Shown: positions 25,219 through 34,288 of the stretch, in pieces
How positions within the stretch are numbered: the first letter of the stretch is position 1
Layout: every line of letters begins with the position of its first letter
DNA from: Psychrosphaera sp. F3M07
GTDB lineage: Bacteria; Pseudomonadota; Gammaproteobacteria; Enterobacterales; Alteromonadaceae
Direction of reading: 5' to 3'
Assembly (NCBI RefSeq): GCF_018860345.1
Contig: NZ_JAHKPJ010000012.1
Coordinates: forward strand, 124,001 to 188,000
Length of the DNA: 64,000 bases
Program-made: the position numbers and the translations under genes
The notes under the pieces: generated by a model
What the model was told of the DNA's origin: nothing
Databases searched by the model: none
The model's input: only the letters and a program-made list of their open reading frames with translations

Positions 25219-26642
25219 TAGTTATCTTGTCTTACTACACCTGGTAAGTTATCTAATTGAGCTTGTAAATAATCACCAGTTGAATTTAATTGTCCAACTA
25301 ACAAATCCATCGTATTAAACTGTGTATACAACCTAGCTTCTAGAGCTGTCATTTTTTCAGCAAAGGTTTCTCTCTCAATCGATAATCGGTCCAATGTAGA
25401 CTTATAACTATCAATTTTAGATTGAATAACACCACCACCGCCCGTATAACCAGATAATGAATCTGTTAACTTATTCATGATGCCATTGTCACCAACAAAT
25501 AATGCTTTAACATCCTCGAAATTATCATTTACTTGATTGGCTAACACCGATTCATCAACTTCTAACAAGCCTTCTCGATTCGATGTAATCCCCAAACTGG
25601 CTAAACTATTTACTCCTCCTTGGGAATCGATAGTTTCACTTAACACATTTCGGACTTGTGAGGTTAATGTTCTGAGTATCGATTCACCAACTAAGGGTCC
25701 AACAATACCAGAGTCCGTATTTACACGGCCAAGAGTAACCGAGGTTTCAAGAAAGGTATTATAAGCCGCTGCGAAATCAGCCAGAGCAGAGCCAACTTGT
25801 GAAGTGTCTTGAGATACGGATATCGTATTTGTATCGTTCTCGTCATTAACTTTTTTCGCAATGATAGTGACGCCTTCTATGGCGTCTTTAAATACGTTAC
25901 TACTTTGCGTTACTGTTAAAGCGCCATCGATAACGATAACAGCATCTGATGCGGCTTGCGTTTGATTCATATTATTGCCAACTGGCGCTGGTGAATCAGG
26001 ATCTGCATTAGGATCTAAAAACGAAAATGCCGATAAACCTAATGAGTCGGTATTATCCGCATCGTCATCAATCACCGAAATTGAAATCGCGTTGTCTTTA
26101 CCTACTTCTCTAGAATTTAAAATTAAATGTTGACCGTCATCATCGGTAATAATTGAAGCGTATAACCCCGGATTATCTTGCGCATCATTAATCATGTCTT
26201 TCATGTCTGACAGTGTCTCAGTACCATCAAACGTTAGTTCCATATCAACACCGTTGACATCGATCGTCATTGTACCTGAACCGACAAAATCATCCGAAGC
26301 GTACCCTTGAGAGGCAAGTTTTTGCCCTTGAGCTAGAGATTTTACTTCTACAGAATAACTTCCTGCGACGGCAGTAGAATCCACCGATGTTGTAAAGTAG
26401 TCGTTGGAGCCAGTAATTTTATTTACTTCAAATAAAGAACTAGAGTTTAATTTTGCAGCAGCATCTTCAAATGCAGCAGCTGCACTTACAAGACTACCAA
26501 GAGCGGTAATTTTATTAGTTGTTGTGTCTTCTTGATCTTTAATTCGAGCTTCAAAAGGAACTTGTTCAGCTTGAACTAAGCCTGTAACAATACCTGTTAC
26601 ATCTAAGCCAGAGCCGATACCAGGGGATGATATAGTTGCCAT
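25218..26642 (-). CDS. fliD: Flagellar filament cap protein FliD
   Basis: 474 residues. It starts ATISSPGIGSGLDVTGIVTGLVQAEQVPFEARI, the FliD_N signature, and ends with LSIERETFAEKMTALEARLYTQFNTMDLLVGQLNSTGDYLQAQLDNLPG, the FliD_C coiled coil. It caps the growing filament and folds incoming flagellin. The length is standard for polar-flagellum FliD. It lies 36 bp after flaG and is coupled to the FliT-like gene. Confidence 0.97.
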   Translation of the reverse strand: MATISSPGIGSGLDVTGIVTGLVQAEQVPFEARIKDQEDTTTNKITALGSLVSAAAAFEDAAAKLNSSSLFEVNKITGSNDYFTTSVDSTAVAGSYSVEVKSLAQGQKLASQGYASDDFVGSGTMTIDVNGVDMELTFDGTETLSDMKDMINDAQDNPGLYASIITDDDGQHLILNSREVGKDNAISISVIDDDADNTDSLGLSAFSFLDPNADPDSPAPVGNNMNQTQAASDAVIVIDGALTVTQSSNVFKDAIEGVTIIAKKVNDENDTNTISVSQDTSQVGSALADFAAAYNTFLETSVTLGRVNTDSGIVGPLVGESILRTLTSQVRNVLSETIDSQGGVNSLASLGITSNREGLLEVDESVLANQVNDNFEDVKALFVGDNGIMNKLTDSLSGYTGGGGVIQSKIDSYKSTLDRLSIERETFAEKMTALEARLYTQFNTMDLLVGQLNSTGDYLQAQLDNLPGVVRQDN

Positions 26643-26678
26643 TTTAAGTACCTCAAATTATAACGTTAAACACTCCGG

Positions 26679-27125
26679 CTAAACTTCAGTAACGATAATT
26701 TTACCAGAACGATTTGCTGTATCTGCTAGATCAGATAAGTTTCTAGCTAGACGTAATACTTCTTCCGAAGGTATTTGACGAATGACGTCACCACTCAGTT
26801 TATCAGAAACAGTCACTACGTGACGACCTGAATCATCATCTACTCGAAACTGTAATTGTTTGTCGATCAAATTAACAAAATCTTGCAATTTTGACGCCAC
26901 TTCCTCTATGGCTTTCTGTTCTTCGGCGTCTTCTAATTCTTTAACTGCTAATCGTTTTTCCGTGTGTGCTTCTGCAATCGTTTTATCAATTTGTTTTGAC
27001 TCAACTTTTACAGCTTCACTTTGATTGGTTTGAACGTCATCGTTATTCAATTTTTCAGATTTTTTGTTTACCATTTCGGATACAACCGAATTCGTAATAC
27101 CTGTATTTGAAATTAAATCACTCAT
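26679..27125 (-). CDS. flaG: FlaG family protein
   Basis: 148 residues. The C-terminal 70 residues (LQDFVNLIDKQLQFRVDDDSGRHVVTVSDKLSGDVIRQIPSEEVLRLA) are the FlaG domain. The N-terminal half is polar and probably disordered. FlaG is linked to filament length control in Vibrio, Pseudomonas and Campylobacter. The ATG is preceded by GGAGGA. It is first in flaG-fliD-fliT-fliS, downstream of the flagellin array. Confidence 0.93.
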   Translation of the reverse strand: MSDLISNTGITNSVVSEMVNKKSEKLNNDDVQTNQSEAVKVESKQIDKTIAEAHTEKRLAVKELEDAEEQKAIEEVASKLQDFVNLIDKQLQFRVDDDSGRHVVTVSDKLSGDVIRQIPSEEVLRLARNLSDLADTANRSGKIIVTEV

Positions 27126-27196
27126 TCTACCATCCTCCTAAACACTAAAACCAACATCAAGGTAAACTGATATTGGTTCTAATCACTAAGGTTATT

Positions 27197-27221
27197 ATAG
27201 CCTAGGTCAGACCTAGGCTAT
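27197..27221 (-). terminator. Perfect 12+1+12 inverted repeat after a flagellin gene
   Basis: Two 12-base arms, each containing CCTAGG, are separated by one base and start 9 bp past the flagellin stop. The position suggests a terminator or an RNA-stabilising stem-loop. There is no proper T-run after it on the minus strand. Confidence 0.55.
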
Positions 27222-27229
27222 CGAACCTA

Positions 27230-28792
27230 TTAACCTAACAGACTCAACGCGGCTTGTGGTAATTGGTTAGCCTGCGCTAAGATTGAAGTACCTGCTTGTT
27301 GTAAGATTTGGTTCTTAGTCAACTCAGCAGTTTCAACCGTAAAGTCAGTATCACGAATTCGTGAACGTGCTGCCGATGAATTCTCAACAATTGAACTTAA
27401 GTTGTTCACTGTTGAACTCAAACGGTTTTGTACAGCACCTAGAGTAGAACGGTTTTTGTCAATTTTAGCTAACGCGCCATCAATAATTGATATTGCTGAT
27501 TGAGCACCTGCAGTCGATCTTAAATCAACACTGTCGATTGATTGCTCTTCAGCTAACGTCACACCTGCAGCAGTCGTTATTTCAGCAGCAGTAGCACTAG
27601 TTTTAAATCCAAGTGTACTATCTAGCTGAATTTGACCACGTACAGCTACAGAGTCATCCGTATTAGTTATTGCAATCCCTGTTGCCGCTGCATTCTCTGT
27701 ACCATCATAGTTACGACCAGTTACTGTGATAGAACCTACATTAGCACCTGCACCTAAGTCATCCGTAAAGTCAGAAATAACGATGTCATTACCAGCTTCA
27801 CTGGTTAATGCGATTGCTAAACCGGTTCCACCAGTGTTACCTGTTGATTCAAACTTAGCGCCAATACCCGTTTCAGAAGCAACTTCATTAATCTTATTAA
27901 CTAATGTTTGCATATCGGTAGCAGCATCACCAGAGGCACTAAAAGAGATAGTTGCTGTAGAAGCGCCATTTGCTGGATCTCCATTTGACAACTCAAAGCT
28001 AATTCCGTCTCCAGCTTCAATGTTAGCTAGGTTTTCAATAATAGCTGACGTTCTTGCATCAGCTTTAACACCCGTTGTATTAAATTCAGCATTAATCTTA
28101 GATGCCATAGTAGCAGCACTATCAGATTGACCTATATTAATGTCGGCGTCATTTACACCAAACACTGATAAGTTCATTGAAGCCGTAGCTAAATTAAGTT
28201 GTGCTATCGCACCGGCAGCGTCAGTTGCATTAGCTGCGCCATTTTGGCCCATCACGCTACCTTGTAACATTGTACGTACACTACCTAAATCATCTGTTTG
28301 AGATGAGTTAATTGCTAAACCAATAGTTTGGCTTGCATCAGCACCTACTTGGAATTGTTGATTACCAAATGTACCATCTAATAATTTTTGACCACCAAAT
28401 GTCGTAGTATCTGCTATTCTGTTTAGTTCAGATTTAAGCTGTGTTACTTCTTCATTGATTGCTTTTCTATCTACTGTTGTATTCGTGGCATTCGAAGCTT
28501 GTACAGCTAAGTCACGCATACGTTGTAATATGTTAGTCGATTCTTGTAACGCACCTTCAGCTGTTTGTGCCATAGAAATGCCGTCATTTGCATTTCTAAC
28601 CGCTACATTTAAGCCGTTGATTTGTGAAGTCAATCGATTTGAGATTTGTAAACCAGCAGCATCATCTTTAGCACTGTTGATCCTAAGACCAGATGCTAAA
28701 CGTTGCATTGATGTTGATAGGCCACCTGATGCGCCAGATAGTTTATTCTGAGCATTTATTGAGGCTGGATTTGAATTTACCGTTAAAGCCAT
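27230..28792 (-). CDS. Flagellin (520 residues)
   Basis: A main-array filament subunit. The N-terminus ([69 protein letters not shown]) and C-terminus ([70 protein letters not shown]) are canonical. The centre carries two Flagellin_IN-type units (for example [32 protein letters not shown]). It is very similar to the next two flagellins at both ends. It has its own FliA-type promoter 52 bp upstream. Confidence 0.97.
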   Translation of the reverse strand: MALTVNSNPASINAQNKLSGASGGLSTSMQRLASGLRINSAKDDAAGLQISNRLTSQINGLNVAVRNANDGISMAQTAEGALQESTNILQRMRDLAVQASNATNTTVDRKAINEEVTQLKSELNRIADTTTFGGQKLLDGTFGNQQFQVGADASQTIGLAINSSQTDDLGSVRTMLQGSVMGQNGAANATDAAGAIAQLNLATASMNLSVFGVNDADINIGQSDSAATMASKINAEFNTTGVKADARTSAIIENLANIEAGDGISFELSNGDPANGASTATISFSASGDAATDMQTLVNKINEVASETGIGAKFESTGNTGGTGLAIALTSEAGNDIVISDFTDDLGAGANVGSITVTGRNYDGTENAAATGIAITNTDDSVAVRGQIQLDSTLGFKTSATAAEITTAAGVTLAEEQSIDSVDLRSTAGAQSAISIIDGALAKIDKNRSTLGAVQNRLSSTVNNLSSIVENSSAARSRIRDTDFTVETAELTKNQILQQAGTSILAQANQLPQAALSLLG

Positions 28793-28843
28793 GATGTTCT
28801 CCTACCCCGCGAATCGGGTTGAATTATTTTTCAGTCACTAGCT

Positions 28844-28870
28844 ATATCGGCGCTTTATTTTGCTCCTTTA
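28844..28870 (-). promoter_or_regulatory. Sigma-28 (FliA) promoter of the 520-residue flagellin
   Basis: Minus strand: TAAA, exactly 15 bases, then GCCGATAT (7/8 to GCCGATAA). It is about 52 bp before the ATG at 28792. This is the best FliA promoter in the window. Confidence 0.8.
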
Positions 28871-28890
28871 ATAAATTTTATGTTTTTTTT

Positions 28891-28925
28891 ACAAAAACTG
28901 CCGAAAGGCGGCATTTTATTGCCGC
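28891..28925 (-). terminator. Terminator with two alternative hairpins after the 526-residue flagellin
   Basis: On the minus strand GCGGCA..TGCCGC can form, or TGCCG-CCTTT-CGGCA followed by GTTTTTG. The two stems share the middle TGCCG, so they exclude each other. It lies between the stop at 28962 and the next FliA promoter. Confidence 0.6.
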
Positions 28926-28961
28926 TTTTCAAACAGTTAACTGATTAATTTTTTTTACTAA

Positions 28962-30542
28962 TTAACCACCAAGTAAGCTTAAAGCAGCTTGTGGTAACTG
29001 ATTAGCCTGTGCAAGAATTGTCGTACCAGCCTGTTGTAGAATCTGGTTACGAGTTAACTCAGCTGTTTCAGTTGCAAAGTCTGTATCTCTAATTCTTGAA
29101 CGAGCTGCTGATGAGTTTTCGGCAACAGAAGACAAATTATTGATTGTCGAGTTTAAACGATTTTGTACCGCACCTAACGTTGCTCGGTTACGGTCAATCT
29201 TCGCCAATGCACCATCAATTACATTAATCGCTGATTGGGCACCTTCCACTGTCGTTAAGTCAACAGTATCAATAGTAATTTCAGAGGCTCGGCTTGCCGT
29301 GGTTCCAGACCCTAATATTTCAGCTGTTGCAGAACTTGTCACACCAAAGCCAATAGTACTATCTAATTGAATTTGACCACGAACTGCAATTGAATCAGTG
29401 CCCGCTGCAGCAGAACTAACCGTAACGGCAGTACCAACGAATGAAGAATCATCATAGTTGCGACCGATAACATCAAAACTTGCCGCATTACCAGCACCTG
29501 ATGCATCATCATCGGCTAATTCCGCGATAACGATATCAGTACCAGCTTCTGAAGTAAGTTTGATGGCAGGTAAAGCACCTGTTGTATCACCCGTTGATTC
29601 AAACGCTGCACCTATCCCCATAACTGCAGATTTCTCATTAATTTTATTAACAAGAAGTTGCATGTCATCAGTCAACACACCTGTAGAGGTGAAAGAGATA
29701 ATCTCTGTTGCTGTTGAAGATTTAGAAGGATCGCCGTTTGAAAACTCAAAACTTACACCATCACCAGCATTTAAATTAGCAAAGTTTTCTAATACAACTG
29801 TGTTACGAGCATCAGCTTTAACACCGGTTATATTAAATTCTGCATTAATTTTAGCCGCCATTGTTGCCGCACTATCTGATTGACCTATAGCAACGGTTGA
29901 AGAATTAACACCGTCAATAATTAAGTTTTCAGAGGTCGCACCTAAGTTTAAGTTAGCGACGGCCGTTGCAGCATCAGCACCATTTGATGATACAGCACCC
30001 ATTTGAGAACCTTGCAACGTTAATCGAGCACTACCTAAGTCATCTGTTTGTGCAGAGTTAAAGGCTAGACCTATCGTTTCGTTTGCTTGAGCACCCACCT
30101 GGAATTGTTGATTACCAAATGAACCGTCTAATAATTTAGAGCCACCAAAGGTAGTTGTATCTGCAATTCTATTAAGCTCTGCTTTTAACTGCACTACTTC
30201 TTCTTGGATCGCATTTCGGTCTACAGTCGAGTTAGTCGCATTTGCTGCTTGGATAGATAAGTCTCGCATACGTTGAAGTATATTTGTTGATTCTTGCAAC
30301 GCACCTTCAGCCGTTTGAGCCATTGATATACCATCATTAGCATTTCGAATAGCGACGTTTAAGCCATTAATTTGAGATGTTAAACGATTTGATATTTGCA
30401 AACCTGCGGCATCATCTTTCGCACTATTTATACGAAGGCCTGAAGCCAAACGTTGCATTGAAGTTTCAAGGCCGCCTGAAGCCCCCATTAAATTACGCTG
30501 CCCGTTTAGGGAGGCAGTGTTAGTATTGACAAATAACGCCAT
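28962..30542 (-). CDS. Flagellin (526 residues)
   Basis: A main-array filament subunit. Canonical ends: [38 protein letters not shown] and [44 protein letters not shown], final ALSLLGG. Flagellin_IN-like units lie in the centre ([30 protein letters not shown]). The frame stays open 14 codons further upstream, but ATG 30542 has AGGAGA upstream and gives the family MALFVNTN start. A sigma-54-like promoter lies about 100 bp upstream. Confidence 0.96.
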   Translation of the reverse strand: MALFVNTNTASLNGQRNLMGASGGLETSMQRLASGLRINSAKDDAAGLQISNRLTSQINGLNVAIRNANDGISMAQTAEGALQESTNILQRMRDLSIQAANATNSTVDRNAIQEEVVQLKAELNRIADTTTFGGSKLLDGSFGNQQFQVGAQANETIGLAFNSAQTDDLGSARLTLQGSQMGAVSSNGADAATAVANLNLGATSENLIIDGVNSSTVAIGQSDSAATMAAKINAEFNITGVKADARNTVVLENFANLNAGDGVSFEFSNGDPSKSSTATEIISFTSTGVLTDDMQLLVNKINEKSAVMGIGAAFESTGDTTGALPAIKLTSEAGTDIVIAELADDDASGAGNAASFDVIGRNYDDSSFVGTAVTVSSAAAGTDSIAVRGQIQLDSTIGFGVTSSATAEILGSGTTASRASEITIDTVDLTTVEGAQSAINVIDGALAKIDRNRATLGAVQNRLNSTINNLSSVAENSSAARSRIRDTDFATETAELTRNQILQQAGTTILAQANQLPQAALSLLGG

Positions 30543-30639
30543 CACACTCTCCTGATTGGTATGATTTCTATAATATGAAATCAAGCACTGAACCCTAAAA
30601 AGGTTTCGGGCAGCACTTTAATTCGCCTATTGATATCAA

Positions 30640-30655
30640 TACAAGTAGTGTGCCA
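30640..30655 (-). promoter_or_regulatory. Sigma-54-like promoter of the 526-residue flagellin
   Basis: TGGCACACTACTTGTA on the minus strand: a perfect -24 TGGCAC, correct spacing and a -12 TTGT in place of TTGC. The transcript leader would be about 85 bases. Confidence 0.6.
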
Positions 30656-30834
30656 GTTAGTTAAAGTAATCTAGATTTATAACAAAAAGTTCTTTTCAAA
30701 GCGTTTATCCATAAGGGGATGCGTTTTTTCAACTTTGACTATCAAAGCTATAAAAACAAACTTAATTACAAATATAACGGCAGATAATAAACGGCAATCA
30801 AGTGCCAAATACGGCAACTTTTTACTGATCGGCA

Positions 30835-30870
30835 ATAAAAAAGCCTTGTAAAAACAAGGCTTTTTTTTAT
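30835..30870 (-). terminator. Rho-independent terminator of the 513-residue flagellin
   Basis: AAGCCTTGT-AAAA-ACAAGGCTT with A-run and T-run on the two sides is 40 bp past the stop at 30911. It is strong and potentially bidirectional. Confidence 0.93.
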
Positions 30871-30910
30871 GAGAAAACAAAATGGATATTTTAAAGCTAA
30901 ATACCAAGCG

Positions 30911-32452
30911 TTATTGCTGGAGAAGTGACAATGCTGCTTGTGGTAACTGATTAGCCTGAGCCAAGATTGAAGTACCCGCCTGTTGAAGGATCTGGTTACG
31001 AGTCAATTCAGCAGTTTCTTGAGCAAAATCTGTATCTCTAATACGTGCTCTAGCACCAGAAGAGTTTTCAACAATGTTTGCTAAGTTACGAATAGTTGAT
31101 TGTAAACGATTTTGGACCGCACCTAATGTTGCACGATTTCTATCGATTTTACTTAAAGCGCCATCAATAATCGCAATTGCATCTTGAGCACCAATTGCGG
31201 TTGTCACATCTATAGTTTCAATTGATACTTCAACGGCTTGTGCCAAATCATTTGCGCCAGGTAAACCGGATAAATCGCTATTAGCCGTATTTGAACTTAT
31301 GCTGAACAATACCGTACTGTCCATTTGTAATTGACCTTTTACAGTCGCATCTGTATCTGCAGGCGTTCCAGCATCTAAAGTTACTGCAGCACCAACGTCT
31401 TGGTCATCCGCATAAGAGCGACCTTGAATATCAGCAGTCGCATCGCCACCGCCAGAATCAGCCCAATTAGTAATACCAATATTATCGCCCGCTTCCGAGG
31501 TCATGATAATAGATGTAGATGCGGCATCATATACAGCGCCTATACCTAATACAGCCGCATTTTCATTAACTTTATTCACTAACGTTTGCAAATCATCTTC
31601 GACTACACCGGTAGCTGTAAATGAAATGGTTTCCGTTGCAGTACCGTTGGATAAATCAAAACTAATACCATCACCAGCAGCTGCATTTGCAAAGTTTTCT
31701 AAACGTAATACCGTTTTAGCATCTGCATTTACACCAGTTGTATTAAATATTGAGTTTATCTTAGAGGCGATATTTGCCGCAGAATCATTTTGTGCGATAG
31801 ATACTTGACCAGTATTAATACCCGCAATAGTTAATGTTTCAGCTGCTGTAGCCATTAAATGACTATTTGAATCAACAGCGGAACCTAATGTAGTATTTGC
31901 CGAAGCGGCAAGGTTTGAGCCTGCCATGTTGTATCTTGCACTACCTAGATCATCGATTTGAGCCGAGTTAATAGATATTGCTATGGTTTCATTTGCTTGT
32001 GAACCTACTTGGAATTGTTGAACACCAAACGAACCATCTAATAATTTTTGTCCACCGAATGTTGTGGTATTCGCAATTCGGTCTAATTCAGATTTAAGCT
32101 GAATAATTTCTTCTTGTAGTGCTTTTCTATCTACTGTTGAGTTGGTGGCATTTGCCGCCTGGATAGATAAATCACGCATACGTTGCAAGATATTCGTTGA
32201 TTCTTGCATCGCGCCTTCTGCAGTCTGAGCCATTGAAATGCCATCATTTGCATTTCGCATTGCTACATTAAGACCGTTAATTTGAGATGTTAATCGATTT
32301 GAAATCTGCAAACCGGCCGCATCGTCTCGTGCACTGTTAATTCTTAATCCCGATGCCAATCTATTCATCGAGGTTTCAAGGCCGTTTGTTGAGCCCATTA
32401 AGTTACGTTGGCCGTTAATTGACGCAACGTTAGTATTTACAAATAATGCCAT
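30911..32452 (-). CDS. Flagellin (513 residues)
   Basis: A main-array filament subunit. Ends: [48 protein letters not shown] and [66 protein letters not shown]. The centre includes a Flagellin_IN-like unit ([30 protein letters not shown]). It is first of the three-gene array after flgL and has the best sigma-54 promoter among the flagellins, suggesting early expression, as for Vibrio flaA (inference). A good GGAG site precedes the ATG. Confidence 0.97.
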   Translation of the reverse strand: MALFVNTNVASINGQRNLMGSTNGLETSMNRLASGLRINSARDDAAGLQISNRLTSQINGLNVAMRNANDGISMAQTAEGAMQESTNILQRMRDLSIQAANATNSTVDRKALQEEIIQLKSELDRIANTTTFGGQKLLDGSFGVQQFQVGSQANETIAISINSAQIDDLGSARYNMAGSNLAASANTTLGSAVDSNSHLMATAAETLTIAGINTGQVSIAQNDSAANIASKINSIFNTTGVNADAKTVLRLENFANAAAGDGISFDLSNGTATETISFTATGVVEDDLQTLVNKVNENAAVLGIGAVYDAASTSIIMTSEAGDNIGITNWADSGGGDATADIQGRSYADDQDVGAAVTLDAGTPADTDATVKGQLQMDSTVLFSISSNTANSDLSGLPGANDLAQAVEVSIETIDVTTAIGAQDAIAIIDGALSKIDRNRATLGAVQNRLQSTIRNLANIVENSSGARARIRDTDFAQETAELTRNQILQQAGTSILAQANQLPQAALSLLQQ

Positions 32453-32512
32453 TGTTTTCTCCTTAGAACTTTATAGATAAATAACCTAAAGTTCTTTCTC
32501 CAAACTACGATT

Positions 32513-32528
32513 TGCATCTTACGTGCCA
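32513..32528 (-). promoter_or_regulatory. Sigma-54 promoter of the 513-residue flagellin
   Basis: TGGCACGTAAGATGCA on the minus strand matches the sigma-54 consensus TGGCACG-N4-TTGCA at all but one position, with exact spacing, 61 bp before the ATG. Confidence 0.85.
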
Positions 32529-32726
32529 ACTTATTTGTCAAACTTATTTATTAAGAATAATTACAAAGGAATTCAATAAAACGACTATATTCAATGACTT
32601 ACAAGGGTATTAAAAATTAACACTAGAGATGTGGTGGAAATATAGGCTTTGTTAGTAGGATTTTTAATAACTTGTGTTATCGGCAAAATTGGGAAGGATG
32701 GCGGCAATTTGACGCCAAATTTTAAA

Positions 32727-32759
32727 TAAGGACTTAGTTTAAATACCCCTAAGTCCTTA
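32727..32759 (-). terminator. Terminator after flgL
   Basis: A perfect 11-bp inverted repeat (TAAGGACTTAG / CTAAGTCCTTA) with an 11-base loop is followed by TTTAAAATTT on the minus strand, 8 bp past the flgL stop. Confidence 0.85.
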
Positions 32760-32766
32760 ATAATGA

Positions 32767-34278
32767 TTAGATATAATCAAACAATGATAATTTTTGCATC
32801 ATTGCAAAACTTTGCTGTGATGCTTGCAGTCCAGTTTTCGACATTTCTAAATTAGTGATGGCTTCATATATATCAATTTCTTCAATATTCGCCAACGTTG
32901 ATTTAGTGACTTCTTGAAAACGATATTGGGCTGACATTTCAACTTCAATCGCATTTAAACGAGCGCCCATTGATGAACGAGTGTTATCAACGGTCGTCAA
33001 CCCAGACTTTAATTCAGTTAATAAATCACTAACTAAGTCAGTTCTAGCTTGTGAGTCAGGTCTATCAATGTGAAAAACATCTCCAGCTGCGGGTACGCCA
33101 CCAACATCAAATTCCACCCCATTAAAGGTGACTTTATTATCATTAGTATAATCACTAGGACCTTCTACTAAAGAGCCTGCACTGTCATACACTTCATATA
33201 ATCCGCCAGCTAAGATGTTCACGGTGAAATCATCAATTGTATGGCCAACGGCAGGGTCCACTATATTTCCGCCCGTTAATGTTGCCGTTGACGCATTTGT
33301 TATATCTGGCGAGCCAGTATAACTAGAGCTGACCATTCCCATCGCATCAATGGCTCTTTGCAAAGTCCACATGACACTTGTATTTGATGAGCTATCAAAC
33401 TGAAATGAATCGCCTGCGACAGGAGCTGGATTCGCTTGGGTCGAAAATTCAATTCCATTAAACTGTACTTTATCGCCCGGTGTAATGTCTAAAAAATTAG
33501 ACTTGTTTGGTTCTAACGGAATAGCGGCTCCGCCATTATCTAACACTTCAACTCTCACCTGCCCAGCGCCCGCTCCAGCAATAAAATTCACCGTAAATGG
33601 CGCATTCTGTGCTGCACGTTCATATTCTGCAGATTGAGTGACAAATCCCATAGAAATTGACGAGCTTGACAGGTTTGCGGCATTGGCTGTTGGCACATAT
33701 GACGCAGATGTTGAAGGTACATTTTCGATAAATTGACTTGCCGGATCGCCAACTTTGACTTTAAAACCCGCAGCAATCAACACTTCTCTTTGTCCACTGT
33801 CACCTTGATATTGGCGATAACCAAAATCATCAACTTCATAGGTTTGTGTATTGGTTTGAAATCCCGAGAATATAAAATCACCATTCGCGTTAGTTGTATT
33901 AGTTAACCCCTCAAATTGCTCTAAACGTTGCTGTAACTCTTCTGCAATTGCCGCCAAACTATTTTTATCCATTGTTCCGTTGATGGATTGCAACATCAAC
34001 TCTTCAGCACGAAAGATCACATCAGTCATGCTGGCCACTGCTGATTCACTGGTTAAATTAAAACGCTCCGCAGATTCTTGAGACACGATATAACGATTAG
34101 ACACTTCTATTTCTTGACGCAAACGTATCATCGAATTCGAGCCGGTTGGATCGTCTGACGGTTTTATGATTTGTTTACCGGTAGATAATTCCATTTGAGC
34201 ACGATCTAAATTCGATTGTCTCAACTGTAAGCTCGCCATGTTTCTTGCAAAATAGTTAGCCGTTGCAATTCTAGTCAT
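32767..34278 (-). CDS. flgL: Flagellar hook-filament junction protein FlgL (HAP3)
   Basis: 503 residues, much longer than enteric FlgL (about 317). The N-terminus (RIATANYFARNMASLQLRQSNLDRAQMELSTGKQIIKPSDDPTGSNSMIRLRQEI) and C-terminus (NTRSSMGARLNAIEVEMSAQYRFQEVTKSTLANIEEIDIYEAITNLEMSKTGLQASQQSFAMMQKLSLFDYI) are canonical. The extra length is a central insert with two related beta modules (near 220-290 ending PGDKVQFNGIEFSTQ..AGDSFQFD, and 345-405 ending NKVTFNGVEFDVG..AGDVFHID). It joins hook-associated protein FlgK to the filament. It lies 10 bp after flgK and ends the flgF-L run. Confidence 0.95.
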   Translation of the reverse strand: MTRIATANYFARNMASLQLRQSNLDRAQMELSTGKQIIKPSDDPTGSNSMIRLRQEIEVSNRYIVSQESAERFNLTSESAVASMTDVIFRAEELMLQSINGTMDKNSLAAIAEELQQRLEQFEGLTNTTNANGDFIFSGFQTNTQTYEVDDFGYRQYQGDSGQREVLIAAGFKVKVGDPASQFIENVPSTSASYVPTANAANLSSSSISMGFVTQSAEYERAAQNAPFTVNFIAGAGAGQVRVEVLDNGGAAIPLEPNKSNFLDITPGDKVQFNGIEFSTQANPAPVAGDSFQFDSSSNTSVMWTLQRAIDAMGMVSSSYTGSPDITNASTATLTGGNIVDPAVGHTIDDFTVNILAGGLYEVYDSAGSLVEGPSDYTNDNKVTFNGVEFDVGGVPAAGDVFHIDRPDSQARTDLVSDLLTELKSGLTTVDNTRSSMGARLNAIEVEMSAQYRFQEVTKSTLANIEEIDIYEAITNLEMSKTGLQASQQSFAMMQKLSLFDYI

Positions 34279-34288
34279 AATTTACTCC

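Larger units (their letters stand above)
30543..30910. other. Intergenic region with GCCG-word array
   Basis: 368 bp between two flagellin genes, with no credible gene. Four GCCG words on the minus strand (cggc on the plus strand at 30778, 30792, 30812 and 30830) cluster just after the terminator. Each resembles a FliA -10 start, but none has a TAAA/TCAA box 15 bases upstream. A TGGCAC near 30805 has a sigma-54 -24 box but only 9 bases to the next GC. Confidence 0.4.
32453..32766. other. flgL-flagellin intergenic region
   Basis: 314 bp without a gene. In minus-strand order it holds the flgL terminator, a weak FliA-like TAAA-N15-GCCGCCAT (32698-32724), a perfect but unpaired GCCGATAA word (32677-32684) and a strong sigma-54 site (32513-32528). 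The FliA-like elements are more than 220 bp from the flagellin start, so their role is doubtful. Confidence 0.5.

Noticed and set aside
30797-30812. TGGCACTTGATTGCC as a sigma-54 promoter
   Set aside because: Only 9 bases separate GG and GC; sigma-54 promoters need 10. The site at 30640 has correct spacing.
30677-30907. 76-codon minus-strand reading frame between two flagellin genes
   Set aside because: It begins before and reads through the flagellin terminator hairpin; no family resemblance, and the residues come from T-runs and the stem.
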